Below are positions 9,045 through 19,542 of a stretch of 64,000 nt of DNA, piece after piece (positions within the stretch are counted from its first letter, which is position 1; the number at the start of each line of letters is the position of its first letter). The notes under the pieces were generated by a model. That model made no database searches, was not told the origin of the DNA, and worked only from the letters and a program-made list of their open reading frames with translations. This stretch comes from an uncultured Rhodospirillales bacterium (GTDB taxonomy: Bacteria; Pseudomonadota; Alphaproteobacteria; Rhodospirillales; UBA2165), in NCBI GenBank assembly GCA_913055735.1, contig CAJXKD010000001.1:1894281-1958280 (forward strand), given 5' to 3'. The position numbers and the translations under genes were made by a program.

Positions 9045-10241
9045 ATGCCGAAGGACAACCCGGGTGCCAAGACGCGGCGCCGTCAAACCAATCTGGTGCG
9101 GGGCGGATTGAACCGTTCCCATTTCGACGAGATTTCCGAAGCCATGTATCTGTCGTCGAGTTACGCCTACGACTCGGCGGAACAGGCGGCGCGCGCCTTC
9201 AAGGGCGAAGAGGATCATTATCTCTACTCGCGCTACGGCAACCCGACCGTCACCATGTTCGAAGACCGGCTCGGCGTCATGGAAGGGGCGAGCATCTGTC
9301 AATCGACGGCGAGTGGTATGGGCGCCATGTTCGCCTCGCTTGCCTGTCTGTTGAAAGCGGGTGACCGGCTGGTGGCGTCCAAGGCCCTGTTCGGATCTTG
9401 CGACTACGTCTGTACGGTGCTGATGCCCCAATACGGCGTGGAGGTCGAAACGGTCGCGTCCGCCGACTTGGACGAGTGGGAAAAGGCGTTGTCCAAACCG
9501 ACCAACGCGGTGTTCCTCGAAAGCCCGTCCAACCCGATGATGCAGATTCTCGATATCGCGGCGATTGCCGACATGGCACACAAGGCCGGCGCCCGGCTGA
9601 TCGTCGACAATGTGTTCGCGACGCCCCTGTTCCAGAAGCCGCTCGATCTCGGGGCCGACATCGTCATGTATTCGACCACCAAACATATCGACGGCCAGGG
9701 CCGTACGCTCGGCGGTGCCATCCTCACCAACGACGAATCCTATTACCAGGATCACCTGCGCATGTTCATCCGGCACACGGGCCCGACGTTGAGCCCGTTC
9801 AACGCCTGGGTGTTGACCAAATCGTTGGAGACCATGGATTTGCGTATCCGTCAGCAAGCCGAAAATGCGGCACAGATCGCCAAGGCGCTGAACGAGTTGC
9901 CCGAAATAACCAAGGTCGTCTTCCCCGGTCTCGACAGTCACCCTCAATACGACTTGGTGCAGAAACAGATGAGCGGTCCCGGCACCATGGTCGTCTTCGA
10001 ACTCGATGGAGATCAGGCGCGCACGTTCCGGTTCATGAACGCACTGGAGGTGATCGACATCTCCAATAATCTCGGCGATGCCAAGAGCATGGTGACCCAC
10101 CCGACGACCACCACCCACCAGCGCATGAAACCCGAGGAACGGGCGGCGCTGGGTATCAACGAAAACACGGTGCGTTTGTCGGTGGGTCTCGAAGACCCGC
10201 TCGACCTCATCGAGGACATCGAGCAGGCCCTAAAAGCCTAA
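9045..10241 (+). CDS. metZ: O-succinylhomoserine sulfhydrylase MetZ
   Basis: PLP enzyme that makes homocysteine directly from O-succinylhomoserine and sulfide, bypassing cystathionine. The 398 residues match the Cys/Met-metabolism PLP family. The PLP lysine lies in MYSTTKHIDGQGR near residue 212. YSRYGNPTV and the C-terminal RLSVGLEDPLDLIEDI are family hallmarks. The start MPKDNPGAK at 9045 has a strong GAGGAGAGG site. The upstream SAM-II riboswitch supports a methionine role and favours MetZ over a degradative gamma-lyase. The gene ends 18 bases before the convergent rhodanese. Confidence 0.94.
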   Translation: MPKDNPGAKTRRRQTNLVRGGLNRSHFDEISEAMYLSSSYAYDSAEQAARAFKGEEDHYLYSRYGNPTVTMFEDRLGVMEGASICQSTASGMGAMFASLACLLKAGDRLVASKALFGSCDYVCTVLMPQYGVEVETVASADLDEWEKALSKPTNAVFLESPSNPMMQILDIAAIADMAHKAGARLIVDNVFATPLFQKPLDLGADIVMYSTTKHIDGQGRTLGGAILTNDESYYQDHLRMFIRHTGPTLSPFNAWVLTKSLETMDLRIRQQAENAAQIAKALNELPEITKVVFPGLDSHPQYDLVQKQMSGPGTMVVFELDGDQARTFRFMNALEVIDISNNLGDAKSMVTHPTTTTHQRMKPEERAALGINENTVRLSVGLEDPLDLIEDIEQALKA

Positions 10242-10259
10242 ATGTATTAGGAAGCCGGC

Positions 10260-10682
10260 TTATCCCTGTTCCCAGGGGAGGCCGGCGACCTTCCAGCCGG
10301 CCTTCGTGCCGCGGTGCCCGTCGTCGTTCTTGGCGCCTTCGAACCCTTCCAGCACGTTGTAGCATTTGCCGTAGCCTTCCTGGGTCATGGCGACGGCGGC
10401 GGCGATGGAGCGCTGGCCGGACCGGCACAGGAACAGGATCGTCTGGTCCGGTTTGATCCCCAGCCGTTTTACTTCCTCGGTGAAGGTGGGGTTGGCCTCG
10501 CCGGTGGGGAAGCGCTGCCATTCGACCTGACCGAGGCTCTTGCCCAGGCCGGACAAGTCAGGGCGGCCGACATAATTCCACTCCGCCGCCGTGCGGCAAT
10601 CGACCATGACGGCGTTCTCGTCTTCTTGCAGGATTTTCCACGCCTCGGCGGGGGTGACGTCGCCGGCATATCCGTCGGCCAT
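10260..10682 (-). CDS. Rhodanese-like domain protein
   Basis: A 140-residue single rhodanese domain, likely a cytoplasmic sulfurtransferase or sulfane-sulfur carrier. The active-site loop is FLCRSGQRSIAAA, with the catalytic Cys near residue 96, and the N-terminal CH2-like segment is ENAVMVDCRTAAEW. The length is that of a stand-alone rhodanese. The start at 10682 has GGGAGAAAG upstream. It converges on metZ; a link with sulfur assimilation is suggested only by position. There is no signal peptide. Confidence 0.9.
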   Translation of the reverse strand: MADGYAGDVTPAEAWKILQEDENAVMVDCRTAAEWNYVGRPDLSGLGKSLGQVEWQRFPTGEANPTFTEEVKRLGIKPDQTILFLCRSGQRSIAAAVAMTQEGYGKCYNVLEGFEGAKNDDGHRGTKAGWKVAGLPWEQG

Positions 10683-10817
10683 ATTCTTTCTCCCAGGTTC
10701 TCCGGCAAAGTTTGCGCGAGTGTACGAAATCGGCGCGTCTGCGGAAAGCCCCTGGCCTCATACAGTCGCCCGGTGTAATAAGCCTATTCCTGAAGCAGGA
10801 GCGTTTCCGAACCGGCC

Positions 10818-11576
10818 ATGGCCGATCTTTCCCTATCTTCTTCGCCGACCCTGTCCGTGGTGGTGCCCGTCCATAATGAAGAGGACAACGTGGCGCCTTT
10901 GGTGGAAGAGATCGTCACGGCCCTCGGCGTGCGTGGCGGTTACGAGATCGTCTATGTCGATGACGGCAGCGGTGATGGTACCTGGGCGCGTCTCGAAGAA
11001 CTCGCCCGTTTGTATACGGAGTTCCGTGCCGTCCATCATGCCGAGCGGCGAGGCCAAAGCGCGGCCGTCGTCACCGGCGTACGCGCGGCGCGTGGCTCCA
11101 TCATCGCGACCCTCGACGGCGACGGTCAGAACGATCCTACCGACATTCTCAAACTATTGGCGGTGTTTGAGGCCCGCGAACCGGAGGCGCCGCCGCTTAT
11201 GGTGGCGGGCAATCGCACCACCCGCCGCGACACCGGTATGCGTCGCATCGCATCGCGCATCGCAAACGGGGTGCGCAGCCGATTGTTGGGGGACGCAACC
11301 CCCGATACCGGCTGCGGGCTCAAGGTCTTTGGGCGCGACGTTTTCCTGGCGATGCCCGCCTTCGATCATATGCACCGCTTTTTGCCTGCCCTGATGATCC
11401 GCGGCGGCGGCGAGGTCGTTTCCGTGCCGGTCGGTCACCGGCCGCGGGCGCGCGGCAGCTCCAAGTACGGTATCTGGGACCGGCTGTGGGTGGGGATCGT
11501 CGACCTTGCCGGGGTCATGTGGCTCAAACGCCGCCCGGTAGCCGCACGAGTGGACCGGGAGACCGGCACGTCGTGA
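10818..11576 (+). CDS. Family 2 glycosyltransferase (DPM/GtrB-like)
   Basis: A 252-residue GT-A fold glycosyltransferase. The N-terminal signature LSVVVPVHNEEDNVAPLVEE and YVDDGSGDGTW bind the nucleotide sugar. LDGDGQNDP carries the metal-binding D-x-D-like site near residue 100. The region after residue 150 resembles the dolichol/polyprenyl-phosphate sugar synthases, but there are no C-terminal membrane helices. The stop overlaps the GTG start of the next gene by 4 bases, so the two are translationally coupled, and the TVP38-type partner may supply the membrane part. The lipid acceptor and sugar are unknown. Confidence 0.9.
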   Translation: MADLSLSSSPTLSVVVPVHNEEDNVAPLVEEIVTALGVRGGYEIVYVDDGSGDGTWARLEELARLYTEFRAVHHAERRGQSAAVVTGVRAARGSIIATLDGDGQNDPTDILKLLAVFEAREPEAPPLMVAGNRTTRRDTGMRRIASRIANGVRSRLLGDATPDTGCGLKVFGRDVFLAMPAFDHMHRFLPALMIRGGGEVVSVPVGHRPRARGSSKYGIWDRLWVGIVDLAGVMWLKRRPVAARVDRETGTS

Positions 11577-12295
11577 CCGAAACCGCCGAGAACGGGAAGA
11601 AGGAAACACGGCTTGTTGCCCGCTCGGTTCTGCGCGGGCTTATCGTCATTGCCGTGCTTGTCGGCGTGGGACTCCTTTTGCGCGCCGCCGGTATCGATCA
11701 GGAAAGTGGCGCGCGCTTTATCGATACCTGGGTGCGGGGCCGCGGTCTTACCGGCGAAATGTTGTTCGTCATCCTGGCGGCGGTGGCGACGGCGGTCGGC
11801 TTGCCGCGTCAGTTGGCGGCCTTTCTCGGCGGGTACGCGTTCGGGTTGATCGAAGGGACCGGGCTATCCCTGTTGGGAGCTGTGTTCGGATGTATCATCA
11901 GCTTCGGGGTGGCCCGCTGGCTGGCCCACGATTTCGTCGTGCGGCATCTGCCCCGCCGGCTTCGGCGCGCGGATACGTTCCTTGCCGACAACACCTTTTC
12001 CATGGCGCTGTTGATCCGGCTTCTGCCGGCAGGCAGCAATATTCTCACCAATCTTGCCGCCGGGGTTTCCAGCGCCGGTGCCGTCGGCTTCTTTTTCGGC
12101 TCCGCGCTCGGTTACATCCCGCAGATGGTGATTTTCGCTTTGTTGGGGAGCGGCATCAATCTGGATCCCGGCGTGCGCATTACCGCGAGCGTCGCCTTGT
12201 TTCTCGCGTCTGCCGGGTTGGGTTTCTATCTCTACCGGCGGTACCGCGCCGCGCGGGCGCTGGCCACCGAGATCTCGGGGGAAGAACCGCTTTAG
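11573..12295 (+). CDS. TVP38/TMEM64 (DedA-superfamily) membrane protein
   Basis: A 240-residue polytopic membrane protein of the VTT/TVP38 family. The GTG at 11573 is chosen because GTGA overlaps the preceding stop, a normal coupling arrangement; the longer frame upstream lies inside the previous gene. Family segments are LPRQLAAFLGGYAFG near residue 75 and a second re-entrant-like segment, LIRLLPAGSNILTNLAAG. Members are thought to act in lipid scrambling or transport. Coupling to a family 2 glycosyltransferase suggests a role in moving or processing a glycosylated polyprenyl lipid, which is inference. The 3' end overlaps the convergent usg stop by 4 bases. Confidence 0.87.
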   Translation: MTETAENGKKETRLVARSVLRGLIVIAVLVGVGLLLRAAGIDQESGARFIDTWVRGRGLTGEMLFVILAAVATAVGLPRQLAAFLGGYAFGLIEGTGLSLLGAVFGCIISFGVARWLAHDFVVRHLPRRLRRADTFLADNTFSMALLIRLLPAGSNILTNLAAGVSSAGAVGFFFGSALGYIPQMVIFALLGSGINLDPGVRITASVALFLASAGLGFYLYRRYRAARALATEISGEEPL

Positions 12296-12561
12296 TGCAG
12301 GCTCATTGATGCCGCGGCGAAGCGGTATTTGACCGGCTCGATCAGTTCCTGACCGGCGATTTTGACACTGTGAAGCTTGCCCTCCAGAGAGGTTTCCCAG
12401 AAATCGAGGAACTTCTTGATAACCGGAAAATTGGGCGCGATGTCCATCGTTTGCCAGATGAAAGTCTGCAGCAGATCGGGATGATCAGGCATGTGGTAGA
12501 TGATTTCCGCTGTGGTCAGGCGGTATCCCCTGAGCTGAGCTTCGATCGACCGATGGGTCAT
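12292..12561 (-). CDS. usg: Usg family protein
   Basis: An 89-residue protein with the Usg-like family pattern: LTTAEIIYHMPDHPDLLQTF, then WQTMDIAPNFPVIKKFLDFW and a C-terminal PVKYRF. The name comes from a gene near trpF-type genes in other bacteria; its function is unknown. The start MTHRSIEAQL at 12561 is preceded by AGAGGTGCCGC. A longer frame to 12636 has no similarity. No trp gene is near here. Its promoter must lie in the region shared with groES. Confidence 0.85.
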   Translation of the reverse strand: MTHRSIEAQLRGYRLTTAEIIYHMPDHPDLLQTFIWQTMDIAPNFPVIKKFLDFWETSLEGKLHSVKIAGQELIEPVKYRFAAASMSLH

Positions 12562-12662
12562 GCGGCACCTCTTAATGGCAACTTCGGAACGGCTTTCACT
12601 CCTCTCTATTTGGTGATGGAACCCGTTACGATTCAATGAAAAAAATGGTTAAAATCAATCAA

Positions 12663-12689
12663 TTAGCACCGATCTGGGGAGAGTGCTGC
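12663..12689 (+). promoter_or_regulatory. CIRCE-like operator, distal copy
   Basis: TTAGCACCG, 9 bases, then GAGTGCTGC. Against the CIRCE consensus TTAGCACTC-N9-GAGTGCTAA each arm has two mismatches, but the 9-base spacing is exact. It lies about 175 bases before the groES start. It is probably a secondary HrcA site. Confidence 0.6.
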
Positions 12690-12732
12690 CAAAACGCCGC
12701 GCCCGGCCGAAAATTTTTGTGGGAATAGGGGC

Positions 12733-12760
12733 TTGACGGAGCAGGCGCTTCGGCTAAGTT
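12733..12760 (+). promoter_or_regulatory. Candidate groESL promoter
   Basis: TTGACG (12733-12738), 16 bases, then TAAGTT (12755-12760) reads as a -35/-10 pair ending just before the proximal CIRCE element. CTTGACG could also serve as a heat-shock sigma -35. The position, immediately upstream of an HrcA-type operator, supports the call. Confidence 0.55.
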
Positions 12761-12762
12761 CC

Positions 12763-12789
12763 CTGGCAGTCTCGCGCCGAGAGTGCTAA
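12763..12789 (+). promoter_or_regulatory. CIRCE operator, proximal copy
   Basis: CTGGCAGTC, 9 bases, then a perfect GAGTGCTAA. The right arm is exact and the left arm matches 6 of 9. It overlaps the expected transcription start of groESL, the normal place for HrcA repression. HrcA itself is not encoded in the window. Confidence 0.8.
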
Positions 12790-12837
12790 TTGACAGTGCG
12801 AATCGGGGCGAAATCCACGACCGTAATGGAGGAAAAG

Positions 12838-13161
12838 ATGGGCTTCAGGCCGCTTCACGACCGGATCCTCGTCCGGCGTATCAAGGAAGAAGAGAAAACG
12901 GCGGGCGGGATTATCATTCCCGATACCGCGAAGGAAAAGCCCTCCGAGGGCGAAATCGTTGCCGTTGGGTCGGGACACCGGGCCGAAGACGGGTCCGTCA
13001 CGCCGCTGGATGTCAAAGCCGGCGACCGCGTTCTGTTCAGCAAGTACGGTGGGACCGAAGTCACCATCGACGGTGAGGAACTGCTGATCCTGCGTGAATC
13101 CGACGTTCTTGGCATTGTCGAAGCCAAGAAATCCAAATCCAAAACCAAAAAAGCTGCTTAA
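12838..13161 (+). CDS. groES: Co-chaperonin GroES
   Basis: Heptameric lid of the GroEL folding chamber. The start at 12838 ([15 protein letters not shown]) has a good GGAGG site; a reading from 12790 would add 16 unsupported residues. The mobile loop [19 protein letters not shown] lies near residue 20. The protein has 107 residues, slightly longer than usual because of a Lys-rich tail ending in KKAA. It is cotranscribed with groEL 32 bases downstream and controlled by the upstream CIRCE-like sites. Confidence 0.97.
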   Translation: MGFRPLHDRILVRRIKEEEKTAGGIIIPDTAKEKPSEGEIVAVGSGHRAEDGSVTPLDVKAGDRVLFSKYGGTEVTIDGEELLILRESDVLGIVEAKKSKSKTKKAA

Positions 13162-13187
13162 GTCAGGCTTACGTGGCAAGGAGATAA

Positions 13188-14834
<1,647 letters not shown>

Positions 14835-14857
14835 TCTGCCGTCTTTCGGACGAAATC

Positions 14858-14883
14858 GGGCCGTGTCCTTCGGGGCACGGCCC
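14858..14883 (+). terminator. Intrinsic terminator of groESL
   Basis: An 11-bp stem GGGCCGTGTCC / GGGCACGGCCC, including one G-T wobble, closed by a TTCG tetraloop at 14869-14872 and followed by TTTTCTTTTG. It is a textbook intrinsic terminator 24 bases after the groEL stop. Confidence 0.93.
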
Positions 14884-14937
14884 TTTTCTTTTGTTCTGTT
14901 GGCGGATGCTCAACAAGGCTGTAAGAAGCATCCTGTC

Positions 14938-16782
14938 ATGGACTATCTCCTCAATTTTTTCGGTGGCACATATCAGATAACGGGTTTGTTGGGCGCGGGC
15001 GCGGTCTGGCTCGGGCTCGCGGCAATCGGCTCGGCGTTCACCAATACAAAAGGCCTCACCGCCGGCACGCCCTATTACGGTTGGGGACTGGTCACCGCGC
15101 TCTACACGTTTCTCGGCGTGTTCACGGGCATTTCGTTCACATGGCTGGCGTGGTTTCTTTTTGCGGTCACCGTCGGGTGCGGAATTTTCCTAGTGCGCCG
15201 CCATGGCGTCGAGATTCTCCGCCGGCCTGTCATGATATTTGCGTTGTCCTTGCCCCTCGTGGCGTTGGTTGCGGCCATGTCGGCCTCGCAATGGGATGAA
15301 TTTTCCCATTGGCTGCCAAGCGCGCGGTATCTCCTCGTCGCCGACGGATTTCCCAACGCGGCAGACCCGCAGACGGGCGCGTCTTTCCCGGCCTATCCCT
15401 ATGGCTGGCCCGTTTTGGTGTTTATGGGCAGTCTGGTTTCCGGCGGTTTGCATGAAAACATCGGTCCGCTTCTCAATCTGTTCGCGCTCTTTACCTTCGG
15501 CATCGCCATGTTGGACGTGCTCGGTGAACGGACGGGCGTAAAGATCGACCGAAAGAGAAGCTGGGCGGCCATTGCAATCGCACTTCTGGTTGCAACGATC
15601 CTCAATCCAGCTTTCGTGCAAAAACTCGTCCTGACGTCCTATTCCGACGCTTCGACAATGGTGGCGGTCGGTTTGGCCACCATCCTTGCCTGGATGTTCT
15701 TGAACCGCTTGGCCGAAGGTCAGTCGGATGATGACGTCCGCGTGCTTGTCTGGCAGCTGGCCTTGACGCTCGTGGTCCTCATCGCTGTTCGCCCGGCAAA
15801 TTTGATTCCTTTCGTGGCTTTGCTGATTGCGACGGCCATTGCCGGTTTCCGTTCCCCGACGATCCCGATGATGCGCCTCGTAAGGCTGCTCTTTCTCGCA
15901 GCTTTGCCGGCTGTCCTGGTTTATGCGGTATGGCGATTCTACGTTGCACATGAACTCAGCGGCCAGGAAATGTCCATCCGGCCAATTAGTGCATGGCATC
16001 TCGATCTGATAGTCGATGTTCTGGCGCGAATGGGGTCCGTCCTCGCCCGCAAGGGAGTGTATCTGGCCATGATGCTGGTCGTCCTGGGGTTCGGGATACG
16101 GGCTCTTTTCCGTTGCCGGACATCCCTTGATCGCCTGGCGATACTGGCGAGCGGTATTTTCGTCGCCTACAACCTGTTTTTGCTGTTCACCTATATGGCC
16201 GTCTTCGGACAGAACGATGCCCTGCGGGCGGCGTCCTATTGGCGCTACAATACGCACGTCGCCCTGGCCGGGTTGGTTTTTGCCGTCGTTGCGCTATCGA
16301 TGTTGTGGGATCGCTGGTCGCCCGGAACCCGAACGCGTGCTGTCTTTTGCGGCGTGGCAATCATATTAATCGTGGGGCTGCCTTTCGCACTTACGAACAA
16401 GATCAGGTTCGATCGTGAGCCGCCGAAGCCGTTTTTCCGTGCGGCGGCCGCAAAGATCGCGCCCCACATCGGTTCCGGCGACGCCTATCTGATCATCGAC
16501 CCCCACGGCTCCGGTGAATCGAACGTCATCACCCGCTACCACATTTGGCCGAGCGGCGAATTCCTGGGATACGTCAGTGCATTCCAGGGAAATGTCGATC
16601 GCTTGGTTGCGGAATCTCTGCAAAAACGCGCACCGAAATTCCTCGTGCTGTACTCGTCCACCGACGCTATCTCCGGGCTTCTAGGAATAAAGACCGAGCC
16701 GGACACGGCGTATCTTCTTGAACGTTCAAACGGCGACTGGGAGGTCGTCGGGCAGTGGCAGTCGGCCGACCTCGCCGGATAG
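14938..16782 (+). CDS. Large polytopic membrane protein, possible GT-C glycosyltransferase
   Basis: A 614-residue protein with about a dozen hydrophobic segments and a soluble C-terminal part from about residue 505. The ATG at 14938 (MDYLLNFFGG) is preferred; a longer frame from 14863 runs through the groEL terminator. An acidic WDEFSHWLP segment at the first loop after helix 3-4 (near residue 120), followed by PAYPYGWPVL, resembles the catalytic loop of GT-C membrane glycosyltransferases. I cannot place it in a named family, so the sugar and acceptor are unknown. It stands alone between the groEL terminator and the convergent helicase, with only 5 bases between the stops. Confidence 0.6.
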   Translation: MDYLLNFFGGTYQITGLLGAGAVWLGLAAIGSAFTNTKGLTAGTPYYGWGLVTALYTFLGVFTGISFTWLAWFLFAVTVGCGIFLVRRHGVEILRRPVMIFALSLPLVALVAAMSASQWDEFSHWLPSARYLLVADGFPNAADPQTGASFPAYPYGWPVLVFMGSLVSGGLHENIGPLLNLFALFTFGIAMLDVLGERTGVKIDRKRSWAAIAIALLVATILNPAFVQKLVLTSYSDASTMVAVGLATILAWMFLNRLAEGQSDDDVRVLVWQLALTLVVLIAVRPANLIPFVALLIATAIAGFRSPTIPMMRLVRLLFLAALPAVLVYAVWRFYVAHELSGQEMSIRPISAWHLDLIVDVLARMGSVLARKGVYLAMMLVVLGFGIRALFRCRTSLDRLAILASGIFVAYNLFLLFTYMAVFGQNDALRAASYWRYNTHVALAGLVFAVVALSMLWDRWSPGTRTRAVFCGVAIILIVGLPFALTNKIRFDREPPKPFFRAAAAKIAPHIGSGDAYLIIDPHGSGESNVITRYHIWPSGEFLGYVSAFQGNVDRLVAESLQKRAPKFLVLYSSTDAISGLLGIKTEPDTAYLLERSNGDWEVVGQWQSADLAG

Positions 16783-16787
16783 GCTGG

Positions 16788-19535
16788 TTACGCGCCGAGG
16801 AAATCTGAAATCGTACGGACGGCGTCCGCCAAGCCGATCCGTTGGACGTCGACGCCTTCGGGGAAGGCCGTCGCGAGACGCGACGGCATGGCGCGGTCGA
16901 GGATAACAAAGACGCCGCGATCCGTGGCTTGGCGGATCAAGCGGCCATAGGCCTGTTTCAGTCGTAGCCGCGTCGTGATGTCGTCGTACCGATCGCCTTC
17001 ATAGGCCTGCTTGCGGGCACGGTGGAGGATCGTTGGGCGCGGCCACGGTACCCGGTCATAGATCAACAGCCGCAAAGACCGACCAGGAACATCGACACCA
17101 TCGCGGACCGCATCGGTTCCCAGCAAACACGCGTTTTCCTCGGCGCGGAAAATATCGACCAATGTGCCGACATCCAGCGGATCGATGTGTTGTGCGAACA
17201 AGGGGAACGCGGCCATCTCTGGCATGGCGATCAGGCGTTTATGAATGGCACGGAGGCGGGCGATGGATGTGAACAGGCCGATGCCGCCCCCGCCGGCGGC
17301 CGTCATCAATTCGCGGTAGGCCGCCGCTGCTCTATCGGCGTCGTTTTTGCTCACGTCGGTGATCACCAGTACCCGCGTTTGCGCGCCATAATCGAAGGGA
17401 GACGGTAGATCGATGCGTTCCGCGTCCAGCGGCAGATGTACCAGACCGGTGCCGGCCAGCGCGGCTTGCCAATCCGCCTCCTCGTCGCCGGTGCTGTCCT
17501 TGAGCGTTGCCGACGTCACCAAAATGCCTTCGGCGGTGCTCGCCACGGTCTCGACGAACGGAAACGTCGGATCGACCCAATTGCGATGCAGGCCAATATC
17601 GATATCCCGGCCATTGATCCGGTCGATGGCCATGCGGTCGACGAAACCATGCGGCGTTTCCTGGGCGAGAGAGGCGAGCATCTCTTGCCAGGCTTGTACC
17701 GGCATCAGGGCACGGCGCTCAATGCTGCGGACCAGGGATTCGAGCCGCTGACGGGTGGCGGTATCCAGCTCGCTTGCCTTGTCGTCCAACTGTTTGGCGA
17801 GGGCGGCACGCAAGGCACGGGCCGGTTCGACGAGACCGCCCAAATCGTCGGCCAAAACAGCTGCGGCGTCCAACAGCCCCGGCACCGGCGGCTGCGCCTC
17901 GGTCTCCAGGTCGTAGGGGAGTTCGGTGTTGCGGTCGCGGGCGTAGACCTGCTCGCGGATCAAATGCAGTGCGGTTTCCACCGGCCCGACGGGGTTGGCG
18001 GCGGTCAGACGTTGCAGCCAACCCGATCCCGGCAAGACGCGTGCGGCTTCGACAAGCCGGACCAGCGCGTCGGTCGCCTTTTCATCGCCGTCGATCAAAT
18101 CGTCGAGGCGTGCCTTGAGGCCCCGCGAGCGTGATCCCCGGCGGCCCTCCGCGCCCAAAAGCCACCGACGTAATTCGGCGGTTTCCTGGCCGGTCAGGTG
18201 GGCGGAAAAGGCGCTGTCGGCGGCATCGAACAGGTGATGCCCTTCGTCGAACACATAGCGGGACGGTTTGTAGGCGTCATCACCGCCCCCCAATGCCGCT
18301 TGCACCATGACCAGCGCATGGTTGGCGACGACGATTTTGGCACGGCGTGCGCGGCGGATGGAGCGTTCGATAAAGCATTTGCTGTAATGGCTGCACGCCG
18401 AATAGATGCACTCGCCGCGCCGGTCGGTCAGGCCGAGTGACGGCGGAAATCCGAGCAGATCGGCGAGCCAGGCAGGAAAGTCGCCGCCGACCATATCGCC
18501 GTCCCGGGTGGCGGTGATCCAGCGCGCGACCAACCCTAAGGCCGTCGCGTCTTCCGCCCGGGCGGTAAGCCGCCCTAATGACTCTTCGAAATTGAGCACA
18601 CAGAGATAATTCTCGCGTCCTTTCCGCACGACGGCGCGCAGGGCCTTTTCGTCCGGATCGGGATACAAGCGGTCGAGTTCTCCGTCCAACTGCCGTTGCA
18701 GATTGCGGGTGTAGGTGCTGATCCACACGGTGCCGTCGTTCTTTTCCGCCCACAGGCTGGCTGGCGCCAGATAGCCGAGGGTTTTACCGGTGCCCGTGCC
18801 GGCCTGGGCGATCACGGCACGTGGCATGCCGGGCGCGTCGGCAGGTGCGAATGCGTGCGCCGCCGTTTCGGCATAGGCTTTCTGTTGCGGCCTGTCTTCC
18901 GCGGACGCCCCGCGCAACGCAACTAGGCGTTCGACAACCTCATCCTTGCCGAGCGGTATGTGTCCGGGCTGCGGCGGCGGGGCATGTTCCGACCATTCCT
19001 TGAGCCGTTGCCAGACGCGCAGACCCTCGACGGGATTGCGCACCCGGGTCTTGCCGTCCTCTTCGATGGCGTGACCCAGGGCGGCAAGCACCGCCGGTGC
19101 CCACGGCCATCCGCCACGGCCCATGGCCCAGGCAATCTCGGCGGTGCCCGGCCGTGCTTCGGCGAGTTCCTCCAGCAAGGCCCGCGCGGTGGCGAATAAT
19201 CCCAATGCCTGATCTTCGCGCGCGTCGGGGAGTGTGAGGCCCACCGCTTCGGCAACCCCGCGCGGGGTCGGCACGCAGAACTGTGCCGGGCGAACGAACG
19301 CGAACAGCTCCAAGAGGTCGAACGCAGGGAACGGCTGAACGCCCAGATAGCCTGCGGTGGCGCGTGCATGGCAGAGAATGGGTGGTGTCTCGCGCGCGCG
19401 CCGGGAGGCTTCGTTGGGCGACAGGTGGTCGATTTCTCCGTCGGCGGTCAGCCACGCGGCGCCGCGATGGTCGGCCACCAGGGCGGGGACGTCGGGCAGG
19501 CGGATCTTGGGGGCGGGGCGGGATACGGCGGACAT
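16788..19535 (-). CDS. ATP-dependent DNA helicase, DinG/XPD type
   Basis: A 915-residue superfamily 2 helicase related to DinG and YoaA. Walker A is AQAGTGTGKTLGYL near residue 245, and the DEAH-type box is VFDEGHHLFD. Four cysteines expected to hold a 4Fe-4S cluster are visible in the NYLCVLNFEES and ECIYSACSHYSKCF segments. The C-terminal helicase half ends with QAYGRLIRQATDRGVFVILD. The N-terminal 230 residues before Walker A are an extra region with no motif I recognise. The start is MSAVSRPAPKIRLPD at 19535; an earlier GTG at 19610 would add a non-matching peptide. It is divergent from lysK. A role in DNA repair or R-loop removal is inferred from the family. Confidence 0.9.
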   Translation of the reverse strand: MSAVSRPAPKIRLPDVPALVADHRGAAWLTADGEIDHLSPNEASRRARETPPILCHARATAGYLGVQPFPAFDLLELFAFVRPAQFCVPTPRGVAEAVGLTLPDAREDQALGLFATARALLEELAEARPGTAEIAWAMGRGGWPWAPAVLAALGHAIEEDGKTRVRNPVEGLRVWQRLKEWSEHAPPPQPGHIPLGKDEVVERLVALRGASAEDRPQQKAYAETAAHAFAPADAPGMPRAVIAQAGTGTGKTLGYLAPASLWAEKNDGTVWISTYTRNLQRQLDGELDRLYPDPDEKALRAVVRKGRENYLCVLNFEESLGRLTARAEDATALGLVARWITATRDGDMVGGDFPAWLADLLGFPPSLGLTDRRGECIYSACSHYSKCFIERSIRRARRAKIVVANHALVMVQAALGGGDDAYKPSRYVFDEGHHLFDAADSAFSAHLTGQETAELRRWLLGAEGRRGSRSRGLKARLDDLIDGDEKATDALVRLVEAARVLPGSGWLQRLTAANPVGPVETALHLIREQVYARDRNTELPYDLETEAQPPVPGLLDAAAVLADDLGGLVEPARALRAALAKQLDDKASELDTATRQRLESLVRSIERRALMPVQAWQEMLASLAQETPHGFVDRMAIDRINGRDIDIGLHRNWVDPTFPFVETVASTAEGILVTSATLKDSTGDEEADWQAALAGTGLVHLPLDAERIDLPSPFDYGAQTRVLVITDVSKNDADRAAAAYRELMTAAGGGGIGLFTSIARLRAIHKRLIAMPEMAAFPLFAQHIDPLDVGTLVDIFRAEENACLLGTDAVRDGVDVPGRSLRLLIYDRVPWPRPTILHRARKQAYEGDRYDDITTRLRLKQAYGRLIRQATDRGVFVILDRAMPSRLATAFPEGVDVQRIGLADAVRTISDFLGA

Positions 19536-19542
19536 GGTAAAA

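Noticed and set aside
8976..10118. Minus-strand open frame opposite metZ and its leader
   Set aside because: It covers the riboswitch hairpin and the MetZ active site; no motif is seen.
15190..16257. Minus-strand open frame opposite the GT-C-like gene
   Set aside because: Composition is Gln/Arg/His-rich; the plus strand has the expected membrane-protein pattern.
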